Below are positions 12,048 through 62,077 of a stretch of 64,000 nt of DNA, piece by piece. Positions within the stretch are counted from its first letter, which is position 1, and each line of letters begins with the position of its first letter. The translations under genes and the position numbers were made by a program. The stretch is from contig NC_052508.1 of assembly GCF_014356525.2 (NCBI RefSeq), positions 60,267,800 through 60,331,799 on the forward strand, in the 5' to 3' direction. The notes below the pieces were generated by a model, which searched no databases, had not been told where the DNA came from, and saw nothing but the letters and a program-made list of their open reading frames with translations. The stretch comes from Nilaparvata lugens (taxonomy: Eukaryota; Arthropoda; Insecta; Hemiptera; Delphacidae).

Positions 12048-12590
12048 TTATGTGTAAGGTATTTGTAAAAGAATATTTTGCAAATCAAAGGATTTTTAAG
12101 AGTAGAATAGTATCAAGAGCAACTAAAGTGAAAATGTACAAGACATTAGTCCGATTGGTTGTGACATATGGAGCAGAGACATGGACATTGCTGAGCAGGG
12201 ATGAAAGAGCACTGAAGTCATTCGAGAGAAAGATGTATCGAAGGATCTGGGGACCACTATGTGATGGAGGGGTTTGGAGAACCAGACATAACAGCGAAAT
12301 CGATGAGGCTATAGGGGAAGGAAATATTGTAAGATTTATTAAGGCAAGAAGGATGGAATGGCTTGGTCATATGGTGAGAATGAATATGGAAAGAACACAA
12401 CTTAGACTGCTGGATGGACGAATGGTGGGGACGGGAAAGAGAGGAAGACCGAGAACGAGATGGATAAATGATGTGATAGGTGATCTGCGTGTGCTGGGCG
12501 TATCCAACAACTGGCGGCAAAGATCCCAGGGAAGAGACGATTTGGAGGCATTGTGTTGAGGAGGCCAAGGTCCACCCAGGACTGTAGAGC
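12044..12590 (+). mobile_element. RTE-type non-LTR retrotransposon, 3' fragment of reverse transcriptase
   Basis: A 171-codon frame holds the RT C-terminal region: IFKSRIVSRATKVKMYKTLV, TYGAETWTLL, SFERKMYRRIWGP, IVRFIKARRMEWLGHMVRM and KRGRPRTRWIDDV-like motifs. The last residues (EEAKVHPGL then stop) are in another frame, so one small frameshift lies near 12540. The 5' end (catalytic YxDD region and endonuclease) is missing. The tail has TAAGTAAG repeats. Inactive. Confidence 0.85.
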
Positions 12591-12599
12591 CAACTAAAG

Positions 12600-14693
12600 T
12601 AAGTAAAGTGAGAAGTATAGATCATATTTATGGAGAATGATAGCAGTTTGAAGTAAAACTCACTATTGCAGCGAATGTGTAGCCTCATAACTAAAAAAAC
12701 TGATTAAAATCTAAATAATTTGTCACGTGGTATTTTAGCACCACAAAATATTTTTGAAATGAACTATTGAGCTTTAATGTAATTATAAAATAGAAAGGAA
12801 AGATAGCCTAGTCAAAGTACCACTCAAGTAAAATCGAATGTTATTAGTGATAAAGAGTAATCATATTATCTAAAGCAATAAGAAAAAACATGCAAAATTG
12901 TAATTCAACAATAATGAGAATCCATTGGCAGAATTAAAAATTATAAAGTGGCTTATTTATTATTGGCAGATCATAAAAAATAAAAGTTTGCACGTACATT
13001 TGAGGTTAGAATTGTTTGTTTTTGTTTTAAATGAATCAATCGATCTAGGATAAATCGACAGTTCTTTGAATCGATACCTAACAAATCAGCTGATTGCTCG
13101 ATCAACCCATATAAATTGAATTATAAAGTTTACTCACAAAATATCTATTATATACCTCAGGGAAGGTTTATGTAAATAAATAGGGACAACTATTATTGCT
13201 GCATGAGTATTTATACTAAAAAAGTATGAAAACCAAGAGTACACAAAGCTCATATAAAAAATTAAATGTACACTACCGTACTTGATAGTATCGTGTATTG
13301 AGATTTATTTATTGGAATAATCTAAGACAGTCACTCCATTTATTTATATAAAAACTTTTTATTTATCTTTCTATAACAAAGTTGAAGAAACCCTAAATCT
13401 GAAGTAACCAATTGTATTGAGTCTTACTAAAATTAGAAAGCCAATCAGAAGGAAGCTTACAAATCGTTCAAGGAAGAGATGAAATTTTTCTGAAAATCAT
13501 TTCCTTTTGGCTTGTGATCCCGATCTGTGAGGATGCACAATCATGGAAATTAGGGTTCTTTCTTCCTATTAAATTTTAAAATCATCAAGCCAATCCCTTT
13601 TTTAAATGTAAACTATTTGTAATTAATGTTTATTTATCTGTGAACTCAGTGTTTTTAAAGAGTTCTTAATTGTAATCGGTTCCCATAATATATTTATAAT
13701 ACTGAGAGAAATTTAAAAGAAATCTGGACCACGCGCGAGCCCAGCAGAGATGAAAAGGACCTGCATAATTAATTATTGGAAATAATTAATTTACTCTACA
13801 AGACCTTCAAGAACATCATTACTGTGAGTGTTTAGTTCAAACGAGCTCGTTTTTAAAGGCCTTTTAACAGTAAATTGGGGAATTGATCAAAGCGCTATAT
13901 AAATTAATTCAAGTTTAAAAAATTCGCAACGTGTTGAGTGCTATCATATAGTCTATAAGAACGTTTTATGAATTTATTTGATTTATGTAGGAAGCTTACT
14001 TCCATGCACGGCACGAACTCATAAAAAATCCTGAGATCATTGTATGGTTAATTATTATTTGCTCATTGATTGAAGTATGTCATGTTAAATCTACAGACCG
14101 AACAGGTTTTAAGTTGAAGAATTCTGAATTGACTTGAAGTCCACGTATCAGTATTAAATACAAATTTATAATTTTTAAAGCTCACAATGGTGAATGCTAT
14201 TAAGCCTTGTGATAATCATTCAATTTATAGAAAAGAACTTATTTAGAAAATTATAGGTATAAGAATATTTTATATATATTATTTTATGGGAATATATTTT
14301 GTGTTTTATGTCAGCATACAAAATCATAGAAGTTTTTATTATATCCTAATTCATCTCGTGATATACAGTTTGAGCTGTCTTGGTACCAAGAAAAAATATT
14401 CTGCAGCACATAAAATTAGTGAATCAATTAATATTGATCTTATTAAGAGCATTCAGTACTTATCATCCTTTGATGATAGTCATACTAGTCCGCCAGAAAA
14501 ACCATATTGATAATTATATTAATAAGGTTCCAGTTATATCATATAAGGATCCAGAGAGCTTCAAGAACTGGCGTTGTAAGTTCTAAGGAATTTCAGAAGG
14601 ATAGATTGGTGAATACCTGTAATTCATAGCGAGCGTTTTAAAAAACAGCTAGAAAAAAACCATAGTTGGTCTTCATTATTCTCGATTGGATGC
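12600..14693. other. no coding gene recognised; possible multiplexin 5' UTR near the right end
   Basis: AT-rich. No confident ORF, RNA gene or clear repeat. If the 14694 exon is real, the transcript start should lie in the last few hundred bases; I see no decisive core promoter. Confidence 0.3.
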
Positions 14694-52351
<37,658 letters not shown>

Positions 52352-54160
52352 CCTCTCACTTCCACCTCCGCAAGCTCCTCTCTATTCTAATCAAACCAGC
52401 AACTTCTACCGATTTGTACATGCATTTTGATAAATAATTACTCAGTATTAGCAAATTATTGTTCAAAACCAAGTGGATCAAGTAGGCCTACTAATACTAC
52501 TATAACTTAGGCCTACTATTGTGAGATTCGCGCAATGAAAGAATCATTAGTAGATTCAAATTTACTGACAACACTATATAGTTGGATTCACTTCATACTG
52601 TCAGCATCCCGTATGTTTAACATCAATGCTTTCAATTCAATCAATGCTGACAGTTTGAAGTGCATACAACTTATAGTACTAATAGAGAAGTGTGGTGTAC
52701 AAGTTCTCTCTAGAAAATATTAAAATTATTTATGGATAGACTCCAATAGTCGTCTATTCTCATCAAATTCCTACCTGTTTGTATGAATTTTGATAACTAA
52801 TAACTCATTATATTAGTCTATAAACAATGTTATCTTTGGTATATTGTTAAATAAGATGACGATAAAGTACCTACCCTAGATCTAATAGAGGAGTGAACAG
52901 GTTTACTTAAAAAAATTAAAATTATTGATTGATTAAAACGTTGAACAAGAAGCAAAAAAATGAATGAGAGCATTTTTGGGCTTTAAGTAACAAGCAAAAT
53001 CAAAACTAATTAGATGCAATTACAAAATCAAAACTAATGATAGGTGACAAAATATAACAGGCTATCTTTGGCATAATAATGGAACACTATTTCTATTTAG
53101 CGAAGTCTCTCTGAAAAAGACAAGAATAATTGAATGAATGATCAGAGACAGAAGAAAAAGATAATAGTTCAATTTATAAAATATAAAAAGCTGAAAAAGC
53201 TTTTATTTCGAATACCTTTTTTCATAAGTCAACAATTTTTGATTTTTTATGAGGCTGTTGTAGAGGAAAGATACCGTTTATAGATCTTGATTTTTTTAAA
53301 TTTTAAGTTTTTCAATCTGAAAAATTATCACCGTAGGGTAACTTGTGTTTCATAATATTATATTATAATGTAATAGTATATTAATCTTAATATTAAGTTA
53401 TTTATTGCGAAGTTAAGTTCGTATTATAGGAACATTTCAATTGTTTATGTTTATTAGAATTATTGTCTGAGAGTCTAGAGTACCATTTCTATAAGATTTA
53501 TAGGCTACTAATAACTTACTTCAACATAGCCTTAGTTTTTTTATTTATTGTTTTGAACTGATAAGAGTTTTAGTCCTAATATGGGAAAGTCGCAATAAGT
53601 TTTTAGAGATCATTTGTTACTATTTGATTTAAGGCTGTGCTAAATAGTGTAATATATATTCAATTTTAACAAACTATTTGTATTTTCCTAGTGTTCCAGT
53701 ATTTATATCATAAACTCGAATGTAGTTTGATTGTTTATAAACAATTATTATTATTATTCTTTAGCTTTAAGATTAATTAATGGAGTACGGTGATATAGAG
53801 AAAGAGTCAAATTTAAAATAGATAACCGCCCAATTTAATAAAATCAAAGTAGGGCCTATGATTTTGCAAAAATATTAATATATTCAAGTAAACAATTTTA
53901 TAACAAACAGTTTTTGAATTTAATGGGAATCATCTTTTTATTTGGAAAAGATACCATTAGAATTCAAGATCAGGAGCCACATCGTTACTTATATACTTAA
54001 ATTTGACGATGATATTAATTTTAAAGGCAAAGTAAATGATATAATATAATACCTAGGTACTAAAACCTATGGTCCTTGAAAACCATAGTTTTGAAAGTTG
54101 ACATCAATATGTGAAACTTGAAATGGCATATATTATGAAGAATAAAAGAAACTTTGCCCA
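52352..54160 (+). other. probable multiplexin 3' region
   Basis: AT-rich, no coding exon recognised. The first clear AATAAA downstream of the stop is near 54143, so a 3' UTR of about 1.8 kb is possible but unproven. It contains one small MITE (52585-52663). Confidence 0.3.
52585..52663 (+). mobile_element. small MITE (TGTCAGCATT family)
   Basis: GATTCACTTCATACTGTCAG … AATGCTGACAGTTTGAAGTG, in reversed central orientation (AACATCAATGCTT). In the 3' region of multiplexin. Confidence 0.72.
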
Positions 54161-54880
54161 GTGTTTGCTTAAACTAAAAAATATGTAAGAAATAACTGAA
54201 GATATTCTGATATATTTGAATAACAATGATATTATAGTTGTTGTTTCAAGCATTAAAACAACTGCATGCTGATCCTAAGTATTTTGTATCATTCTAAAAT
54301 TAATTTTTGTAATTGATGATAGCCTAACATTCTATTTATATCACAGTATGTGTGTTTCCTGTAATAGTAATATGTTTGCATGTCTCGTTCATGTAATATC
54401 TCCATGGTATGAATGCATATTGTTGAGCATTTTCTAAAGTAAAGTAGATTTATCCATGAAAATAACGGAATTAAGCATGGAACAGTGAAATGCATTAGCA
54501 TATTATTATATACGGTAGTTGAAGAGTTGTGATGGAAAGCGATTTGTTAAAAGGGCCTAACACACGTCAAGTCCGTCTGTGAGGTGCCCTTGAAGGAAAG
54601 TTGAATATTTTAATAGAGAATGATTAATTGATAGAAAATTGGTAACATTGAAGTACCGGTAAAGTTGGATTTATAAGTGTTTGACAAAAGAATCTACAGT
54701 GAGATTAACATTCAACTGACAGCATTGGTGTTATTTTCAAGGAATGAAGACAGAACAGTTATCTCATTTCTAGCACACTTCAAAAGGTTTATTGAGGTTT
54801 GCGTCTTAAGGTTGATTATTTTTCACTTTTTTGGTTTTCCACTTGATTTTTTACTTGAGTACCATCCACTATACATAATA

Positions 54881-55244
54881 TAGTGAGATCCACGTTATAA
54901 TGGCAGTGTTTGATTACCAATGGTATTGATATCCTTGTCTATCATTCAACAAAGCGGATAGCGCTATCTCTCTCTCGCTTTGCCAGATCGGCTTTTAACA
55001 ATGTAGAATTAATAATTCACAAAATATTTCATCTTAATTATGAAAAATCATTATAAAATTATTTAAAAATATAAATTTATTGCTTAGTAAAATATAATTG
55101 ATTATTTTAAACGAGAATGAACAATTAATATTACATTAATAAACCTGTATCAGCTACCGTCAAGAAGGCATTGACAAGACAGTGAGGATCGGCAACGTAG
55201 TTCTCCTTTCTTTCTCCACTGCCATTATAACGTGGACCTCACTA
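54881..55244 (+). mobile_element. MITE with 31-bp inverted ends (TAGTGAGRTCCACG)
   Basis: TAGTGAGATCCACGTTATAA … and the inverse TTATAACGTGGACCTCACTA, both bordered by TA, a Tc1/mariner-type target. The 300-bp interior is AT-rich with no coding frame. Confidence 0.8.
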
Positions 55245-55846
55245 TAGGAAATATGGACTACCGGTATTGACTGCCGTCAATACCGTCGCAATGATAATTC
55301 TCTAGAACGTTTCTATTTTTCAGTTATTTGAGAATTCAGTTATAAAATTACTCATGGGAGAATAATTTGTTAAAAAATTTCTAGTTATTCTATAGTGAAT
55401 ATTTCATATCAGGCAGACTATATTTCTTTTAAATTTTTGAAGAATGCCTTACTTTTTGTGGAGCTCTTGAGGAACGTATTTGACTGCTTATGAAGAAGAG
55501 CTTCATTAGTTATGGTAAAGAAAAAGAAGAAGAAGAGTACGTTTCCATGAATGGAATAAATGTATTATTAGAAATTAATTGCAAGTGAAATAAATTTTTC
55601 AAGAGATCTAAAGCAAAGTGAGTACCTACCGTAATCGTATTCAATTACAGTGGGAAACTATATGCTTTTTCATGAAATATTAGCCTCCTTTATTGTTGTC
55701 CATCAAATAATGAACTATTCACAATTCTTTCTCAGTTACATTAATAATCGTAAATACAAGAAACTGGAAAATGTAACATAAATGGAGCATAATGCATTGA
55801 AAATAAACATAGGAGATAACCATAGGATATGGGAAAGCGTGTTGTA

Positions 55847-55931
55847 TACTTCATACTGTCATCATTGGTTTAATGAGACACATTGATGTTATTCGCATAA
55901 TAAATGCTGACAGTTTGAAGTGAATCTCACT
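55847..55931 (+). mobile_element. small MITE (TGTCAGCATT family)
   Basis: ACTTCATACTGTCATCATTG … AATGCTGACAGTTTGAAGTG AATCTCAC. Intergenic. Confidence 0.7.
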
Positions 55932-56367
55932 GTAAATGGTTGTAACATTGAATGTAGATTTTATTATTTATTCCTGTTAGAGTAATATAATAATTGTTAT
56001 TATAAGAATTGTACCTAGCCGCTCATCATAATATTAAAATGTAAACTACTGTCTACTGAATGTTTGTCGTGTGTTTGATGAATAAAATGAATTCTTATCA
56101 AGAAAATTCATTAATCTTGATGAATTAGTTAAGCATAGATTTGGTTATTCATTTTGTAAAAAATCTATGAGCATGATAATTCTTCCAGTATAAAATCAGA
56201 GCTTAGAATAAGGTTCCTATTCCTATAAGAGTGCCAGGAATAACAATGAGAATAGCATACTTACTTTTCTGAAAGTTGGGTAATTCCGAATTATTGAATA
56301 AATATATAAATGAGAATAGCCGCAGGAGCACCAGTGTACCAGGAGTATTCAAGGGGAATGTCCACAA

Positions 56368-56453
56368 TGTGATTCACTTTAAAGTGTCAGCATTCCTCAT
56401 AAATAGCATCAATGCTTCTCATTCAAACAATAGCTCACATTTCAAAGTGAATC
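56368..56453 (+). mobile_element. small MITE (TGTCAGCATT family)
   Basis: TGATTCACTTTAAAGTGTC … CATTTCAAAGTGAATCT, reversed centre (AGCATCAATGCTTCTC). Intergenic. Confidence 0.7.
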
Positions 56454-56711
56454 TACCTAAACCATAATAAATCACTACCTATTTATCTGATGACATCCTG
56501 CTTCCATTATATATGAAGCATTTTATCATTGAAATGAGTATTTAGAACAAATACATGGGAACCGTTTCTGAATTTCTGTTTTACTGGGCAGAAATAAACA
56601 CTTTGAGAAAACCATCTAATCTTATGGGGATGTTCACACATTGACTGACTGATAGTATGCTGATGTGTGGCCTCTGCAATGAAAGCCACTGGGATTTTTC
56701 ACGATTTTCAG

Positions 56712-56848
56712 GTTCTGTTCAGCAGAGCATAAATTCATTGGAAGCGGGGCTGAAGGTCATAAAAGTACCATATCCTAATGCTGATATCAGAAAAGCGTTT
56801 TATTCACTGCAAAATAATATGGACTGTCACGATGTATATCGTAACTAG
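56712..56848 (+). CDS. exon-like ORF, unrecognised
   Basis: After a T-rich acceptor (CGATTTTCAG) comes SVQQSINSLEAGLKVIKVPY … NADIRKAFYSLQNNMDC and a TAG stop. Composition looks coding and the acceptor is good, but no upstream exon or family is evident. It may be the last exon of a lost gene or repeat. Confidence 0.25.
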
Positions 56849-57264
56849 TGAAGGGAATTGAGTTTAGGGCTAGTTCTAAAGACGCTCGGTAATCTCTTGA
56901 TGAGATCTCGTAGTCCAACGAGCAGGCCGGCCGCTGAGCTACCGCTCAACAGTGCCACGCATCCTCGCCCCCTCCCTCTCGGCTACTGAGGGAGGCTCGT
57001 GAAGGGCGAGAAGGAGTCAGTCTAGTGCGGGTGTCCAGTGCAAGCGGTCGGCAGAGAACCAGTGAAGGAAGCAGCATGCAGCTAGCAACATAGTACAGCT
57101 CGTATCCTGAGTGTACTCTGACTCCTTCGACTACTAGGAGTTGTTTCTTAGGTTAACTGAGGTCAATCGAAGGCACTGGAAGCTCCGAGATTCAGCACCC
57201 ACCCCAGACGCCGACTGAGTCTAGCCGGCCCAGAGCGACACTGGGAGTTCTGATAGAAGAAGGT

Positions 57265-60038
57265 GTGGGCAAAAATCTACTCAGAAGATTGGCACACGAA
57301 CGTGAGGCTGAAGGTAGGAGGAGAAGAACAGTGATGAGTGCTAGAGAGGAGAATAATTGCAGAGGCGAGGAAGGCGACAAGGAGGATACAGGAGACAACA
57401 GCAGTGATCCAAGAGTGGCCTGGATCTACAGGCTTCACAGGGATGAAGCAGTGAAATTCTCGGCCGCTGCAGGGCTACCTACAACTGGAACCATGGCAGA
57501 GCTCAGGAGAGCTCTTGTCGAAAACCACCTGAGGATAATGGTGGAGGCTGCCGGTCTGAACAGGATCGGTGGCGGAGCTGGCACAGGTCAGGAAGAGGAA
57601 GGAGCTACAGCTTTGTGGCCACCAGTCGCGGAGGCCACTGCATCTTCCAGACTGGAAGAAATACCCAAGGATACGTCTCCAGAGTTTGATGGCGACTCCA
57701 GCAACTCCTGGGTGTACAGAGTGCACGATCAGGGCTTGATTGATCTACTACTCGACTCAGTGCTGACAGATGGCACAAGTACGAGCCTGAGGAGGGCTCT
57801 ACTGGAGCAACGACAGCGGATTGTCGAAATGCTCCCCGTTTTGGATAAAGGGGAGGAGGTGCTTCGTCGAGGAGCGCGGAGGCCAGCACCAGTTAGGAAG
57901 GAGGCGACTGCGGAGATGCTATACCACGCAGAGCCTGCACTGGTGAGGCCGAAGATGCCGGAGAGGCATAATAACATGCCCAGGCATGTATTGAGGTCAC
58001 CTACCAGACCAGCGGTACCTGCTACATCCTGTATGGACCCAGGTGCCGTGTGTGACAAGGTTCGAGGGTGGCGGCTCTCATATGATGGGAGTGGAGATGC
58101 TCCAAGCTTTATGGAGCGGCTCGAGGAGCTGCAACAAGCATATGGCTTGTCTGGCAAACAGTTATTTCCAGCGTTACCTGAAATGCTAGCGGTGAGATGT
58201 TCCTTAAGTATGAGGAATAGGAGAGAACAGTGGAGACACTGGGACGATTTCCTGAGAGACTTTCGGTCTCGTTACTATCCACCTACTTATGAGGAGGAAC
58301 TTTAGAATGAAATTCTCGACAGGCGGCAGAGAGAAGGCGAGCTCATAGATGACTATGTTGAGGAGCTGCTAACGCTGATGAGAAGAAGAGGTGGTTTTTC
58401 AGAGAGGAGCCAGGTACAGAGATTGTACAAAAATCTTTTACCACGCTACAAGCTCTACATCAGGGAGGCTGAAGTGTACACCATCGACGACTTGCTACAC
58501 TTAGCGAGACAATATGAACGAATTAAGTTCGAGGAGAAGAGTGCTCAACAGAGACAACGAGCTGTGAAGCAGGAGGAGGTGAGGAAGCAAACCAAGCCTC
58601 GACAGGAGACAACTACTACACAGCGCCGGAGTGAACAACCTCCAGAAGGCCCCTTGTGTTGGCAGTGCAAGAAGGTGGGACACTGAAGATCAGAGTGTCC
58701 GGAGGTTTCACTCTGCTCAAAGTGCGGGAAGCCACGACCAAATTGTTCCTGTGAGAGAGAGCAGAAGAAGACTTCTGATAAAACAGCTGTGGTTAAAACG
58801 AGGCTTCAAATCCAGCTGGAGCCGGAGCTCCAGGATGACAGCCTTCACTACAGTGGAAATAGCAGACAAACAGTATAGTGCTCTTCTCGACACCGGAGCA
58901 GAGTCTAGCTATATTAGCTCTAAAGCTTTTAATAGTTTAGAAGCAGTGAAACGAGAGCCTGTGCACCGCAGTGCTGCTATGGCCAATGGAGCAGACGCAC
59001 GTCTAATTGGTTGTGTCATAATCAACCTGAAAATTGGCAGAATATCCCTATCAACAACCCTCACAATAATGGAAGGGCTTTCTCCAGATATTCTGCTTGG
59101 TATGGAGTTTCTTCGTGAGCACCGGGTGAAAATAGACCCTATTCCCGGTCAGTGGAATGGGATCCTCATCTCGTCAAGGAGCACATTGGAGGCTATATTT
59201 CACTCCAAAAGTGGGGAAGGGAGCCGTTAACTCGAAGCTGGCTACTATTAAGACCCAGCCTGACATGTGGATGTCAAGGAAGCCACCTGAAATTATTCCA
59301 GTGAAGAAGAAGGAGAAGAAGAAATTTTCTCAAGTCCAGAAGCATGTAGGAACCGTGTGCAAGACTGGAAAAGAGGAATTTATTTCTCAGAAAATTTCTC
59401 CAGCCCGTGGAAAGTTCATTTGCTGGCACTGTAAACGAGCTGGGCACTGGAGGTTCAACTGTCCGGAAAAGCTGTACCGGAGGCTGAAGAAGGAGGATAA
59501 TTTTCAGCAAGGAGCTGGAAATCATCGTCGAGCAGTGCAGTCAAGAAGACTGCCGGTGCTGGAAACTACACAGAAAGTAGTTTCAGATATTGGAGACGAG
59601 AATTATAATGCTAACCGGTATTATAATTGGAAAAAAAGGACGATGAAGGTGAACTCTGGACAGCTAGTCTACAGGAAGGAGTGTCACCTGTCCTCGGGTG
59701 CTAATCAGCTTGCCGCGAAGTTAGCGCCGGAATTTTCTGGCCCATATGAGGTGGAGAAAATGTTGAGCGCTTCAGTAGTGCTGTTAAAGGGAGATGCCGG
59801 TAAGAGGCTGACTGTTCACGTGAAAGATATCAAGATCTTGCCACCCCTTCCCGAGGACGAAGAGGTCGAGGATGGAGGAGTCGGCAACGATGTAGGAGAC
59901 GGCGGCGATGGCGGAGACGGCAACGATGGAGGAGCCGGTGCTGAGGAGGACGGTGACGATAGGAGGAATCACGTAAACCAGGTGACGCTACCCACTCGGC
60001 TGATGGAGTCCAGCATCGGCAATAAGGTGAGAGGCTAG
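57265..60038 (+). mobile_element. broken Ty3/gypsy-like LTR element (gag, protease, integrase tail)
   Basis: A frame from 57265 is gag-like: a coiled N-terminal region and a capsid-like segment (GWRLSYDGSGDAPSFMERLE near 58050). It has an in-frame TAG at 58303 and a TGA at 58684 inside a CCHC knuckle (CWQCKKVGH). Another frame carries an aspartic protease with LLDTGAES (about 58890) and DILLGMEF (about 59090). A third frame (59157-60038) has a second CCHC (CWHCKRAGHWRFNCP) and an integrase C-terminal GPY/F-type segment (LAPEFSGPYEVEKM) with an acidic tail. RT, RNase H and the integrase catalytic core are absent, so it is internally deleted and dead. A purine-rich run follows at 60038. GC content is well above the surroundings. 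Confidence 0.8.
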
Positions 60039-60059
60039 AAGGGGAAAATAACATCAAGT

Positions 60060-61116
60060 TTAGGGAGAATTCACTTAGAGTTTATAGTTCACATTTAATT
60101 ATGGGGTTCGAGATAGTTAGTGGCATTGGCACTAGTTGAAATTAGTCATAATATTGGAGGATGGAAATAATTATTTCTTGTCTAGAGAAATATATTGATA
60201 ATAGGCCTATTTAAAGGTAGTAAAATTAATAACAAATTCCGAGTAATTTTTCCTGGTGAAACAGAATCAAAATTAAGCTGAGTGGCAACTCAACCATTTC
60301 AGTTTAATTATTCAGATAATTAGTCTTTGGGCTTTATCTGCTAAGTCGGAAAAATCTTGTTATTCATTTCTTCTATCCCCAATAAAATCGCCCCTTTTCC
60401 ATCTTGGAACTTCTAATCCAATTATTGTCGTTACCAAGCACGGGTTAAAAATATGGAATTCGAATTATTTTATTTTTCAAATCGTCAGTTATAGCCTGTG
60501 AACTATATGACGATTTATGTTTATAGGAGAAAATTATCTGTCAGTCTATTCTGAATAATAATATTTATCCATGGGGTTATGGCTTAAATATTTATTGCAA
60601 TCATAGAATGAAGCTGGTGATAGTTGCTTTAATCCGTGGTAATTAGTAAATTACGATGCAGTAAATAACAGGTGTTATTATTCTGTGGGATTTAAGTCAA
60701 TTATGTTGCAACGGATTATTCATAGTAAATGAATAAGTTGCGTTTGATTGGGAGGCATGATGCACTACAATCGTATTTTATTAGCTTCAACTATGATTCG
60801 ATCTCTCCAATATTATTTTGAAGATAAAAACCTGAGGGCCAGTTATAAATTGAAATAAAATCTTCATTATTTCAATTCAATTAATTTCATATTGGTTTAG
60901 AAAATTACTTGGACTGTACTAGTATTACAGTGGTCAAAGTTCTATTGTTCTAATTGTGATTTAGTCACGTTTTGAGGACGGATCCAAGTTTCTCACGGCC
61001 TGTGCTTGTGTGATTATTTTCAGTGGCTATATTTTCTCTCCAATATATCAATTCTATTGAGAAAATCAATAAGCGAATATTTGTCATCATTTTGTATTGG
61101 AATGAACAGTGGGAAA
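60060..61116. other. no gene recognised
   Basis: AT-rich DNA between the gypsy-like remnant and the 453-bp tandem duplication; no ORF or RNA seen. Could include 3' LTR remnants. Confidence 0.35.
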
Positions 61117-62023
61117 TGGCATTTATCCTATGTTGTAGTACTGCCAGTTTAAACTGAATTTCAGTACTACGTGACTGTTGAGCTGTCGTCGCTTACGATA
61201 AGTTAAAACAATCAACTTGTTTTGTCTATAACTCAGATTATTCTCGTGGGATCTTGCAAATTCATTATATTCAAGTCGATAATTCCAGATTATTCCTGTT
61301 TTCTCCAGTTTATTGTAGCTTCACTGGTTCATCACAGTCAGTCTGTTGTTAGCTCCCGACCGGGTAGCATCAGACCGCTCTGCTCTTTTTGAACAAGTAC
61401 CTCTGACTGTGTCATCTCTGATTATTCAGTATAGTCCCCTACATCTGATTAATAGTCCCACTTTTGCTTTTTATTCATTTTCTAAATCAATTTTCCACTG
61501 TGCTTACCTTTATTGACTTAGTGCATTTCGTCATAGTAGGCGTCCCCTTCCCCAGTGCCTTCTCATTTCTGGCATTTATCCTATGTTGTAGTACTGCCAG
61601 TTTAAACTGAATTTCAGTACTACGTGACTGTTGAGCTGTCGTCGCTTACGATAAGTTAAAACAATCAACTTGTTTTGTCTATAACTCAGATTATTCTCGT
61701 GGGATCTTGCAAATTCATTATATTCAAGTCGATAATTCCAGATTATTCCTGTTTTCTCCAGTTTATTGTAGCTTCACTGGTTCATCACAGTCAGTCTGTT
61801 GTTAGCTCCCGACCGGATAGCATCAGACCGCTCTGCTCTTTTTGAACAAGTACCTCTGACTGTGTCATCTCTGATTATTCAGTATAGTCCCCTACATCTG
61901 ATTAATAGTCCCACTTTTGCTTTTTATTCATTTTCTAAATCAATTTTCCACTGTGCTTACCTTTATTGACTTAGTGCATTTCGTCATAGTAGGCGTCCCC
62001 TTCCCCAGTGCCTTCTCATTTCT
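61117..62023 (+). repeat. 453-bp tandem duplication upstream of the GC-rich ORF
   Basis: 61117-61569 repeats at 61570-62023 with about one difference seen (GACCGGGTAGC against GACCGGATAGC). Each unit runs from TGGCATTTATCCTATG to CCAGTGCCTTCTCATTTC. The high identity implies a recent event. It may be leader or LTR-derived sequence of the adjacent element. Confidence 0.88.
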
Positions 62024-62077
62024 TCCCCGTTTTATCTCTGTGTTTCCCTTTGATTCTTCGTCTCTATTCTTAGAAGG

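Noticed and set aside
56900..56960. Minus-strand tRNA-like A box (TAGCTCAGCGGC)
   Set aside because: No B box and no cloverleaf pairing.
57192..58157. Minus-strand frames opposite the gag-like region
   Set aside because: Shadows of the plus-strand gag frame; no motifs.
60040..62077. Intact LTR pair flanking the gypsy-like remnant
   Set aside because: The only strong repeat is the 453-bp tandem pair on one side; nothing matching lies upstream of 57265.
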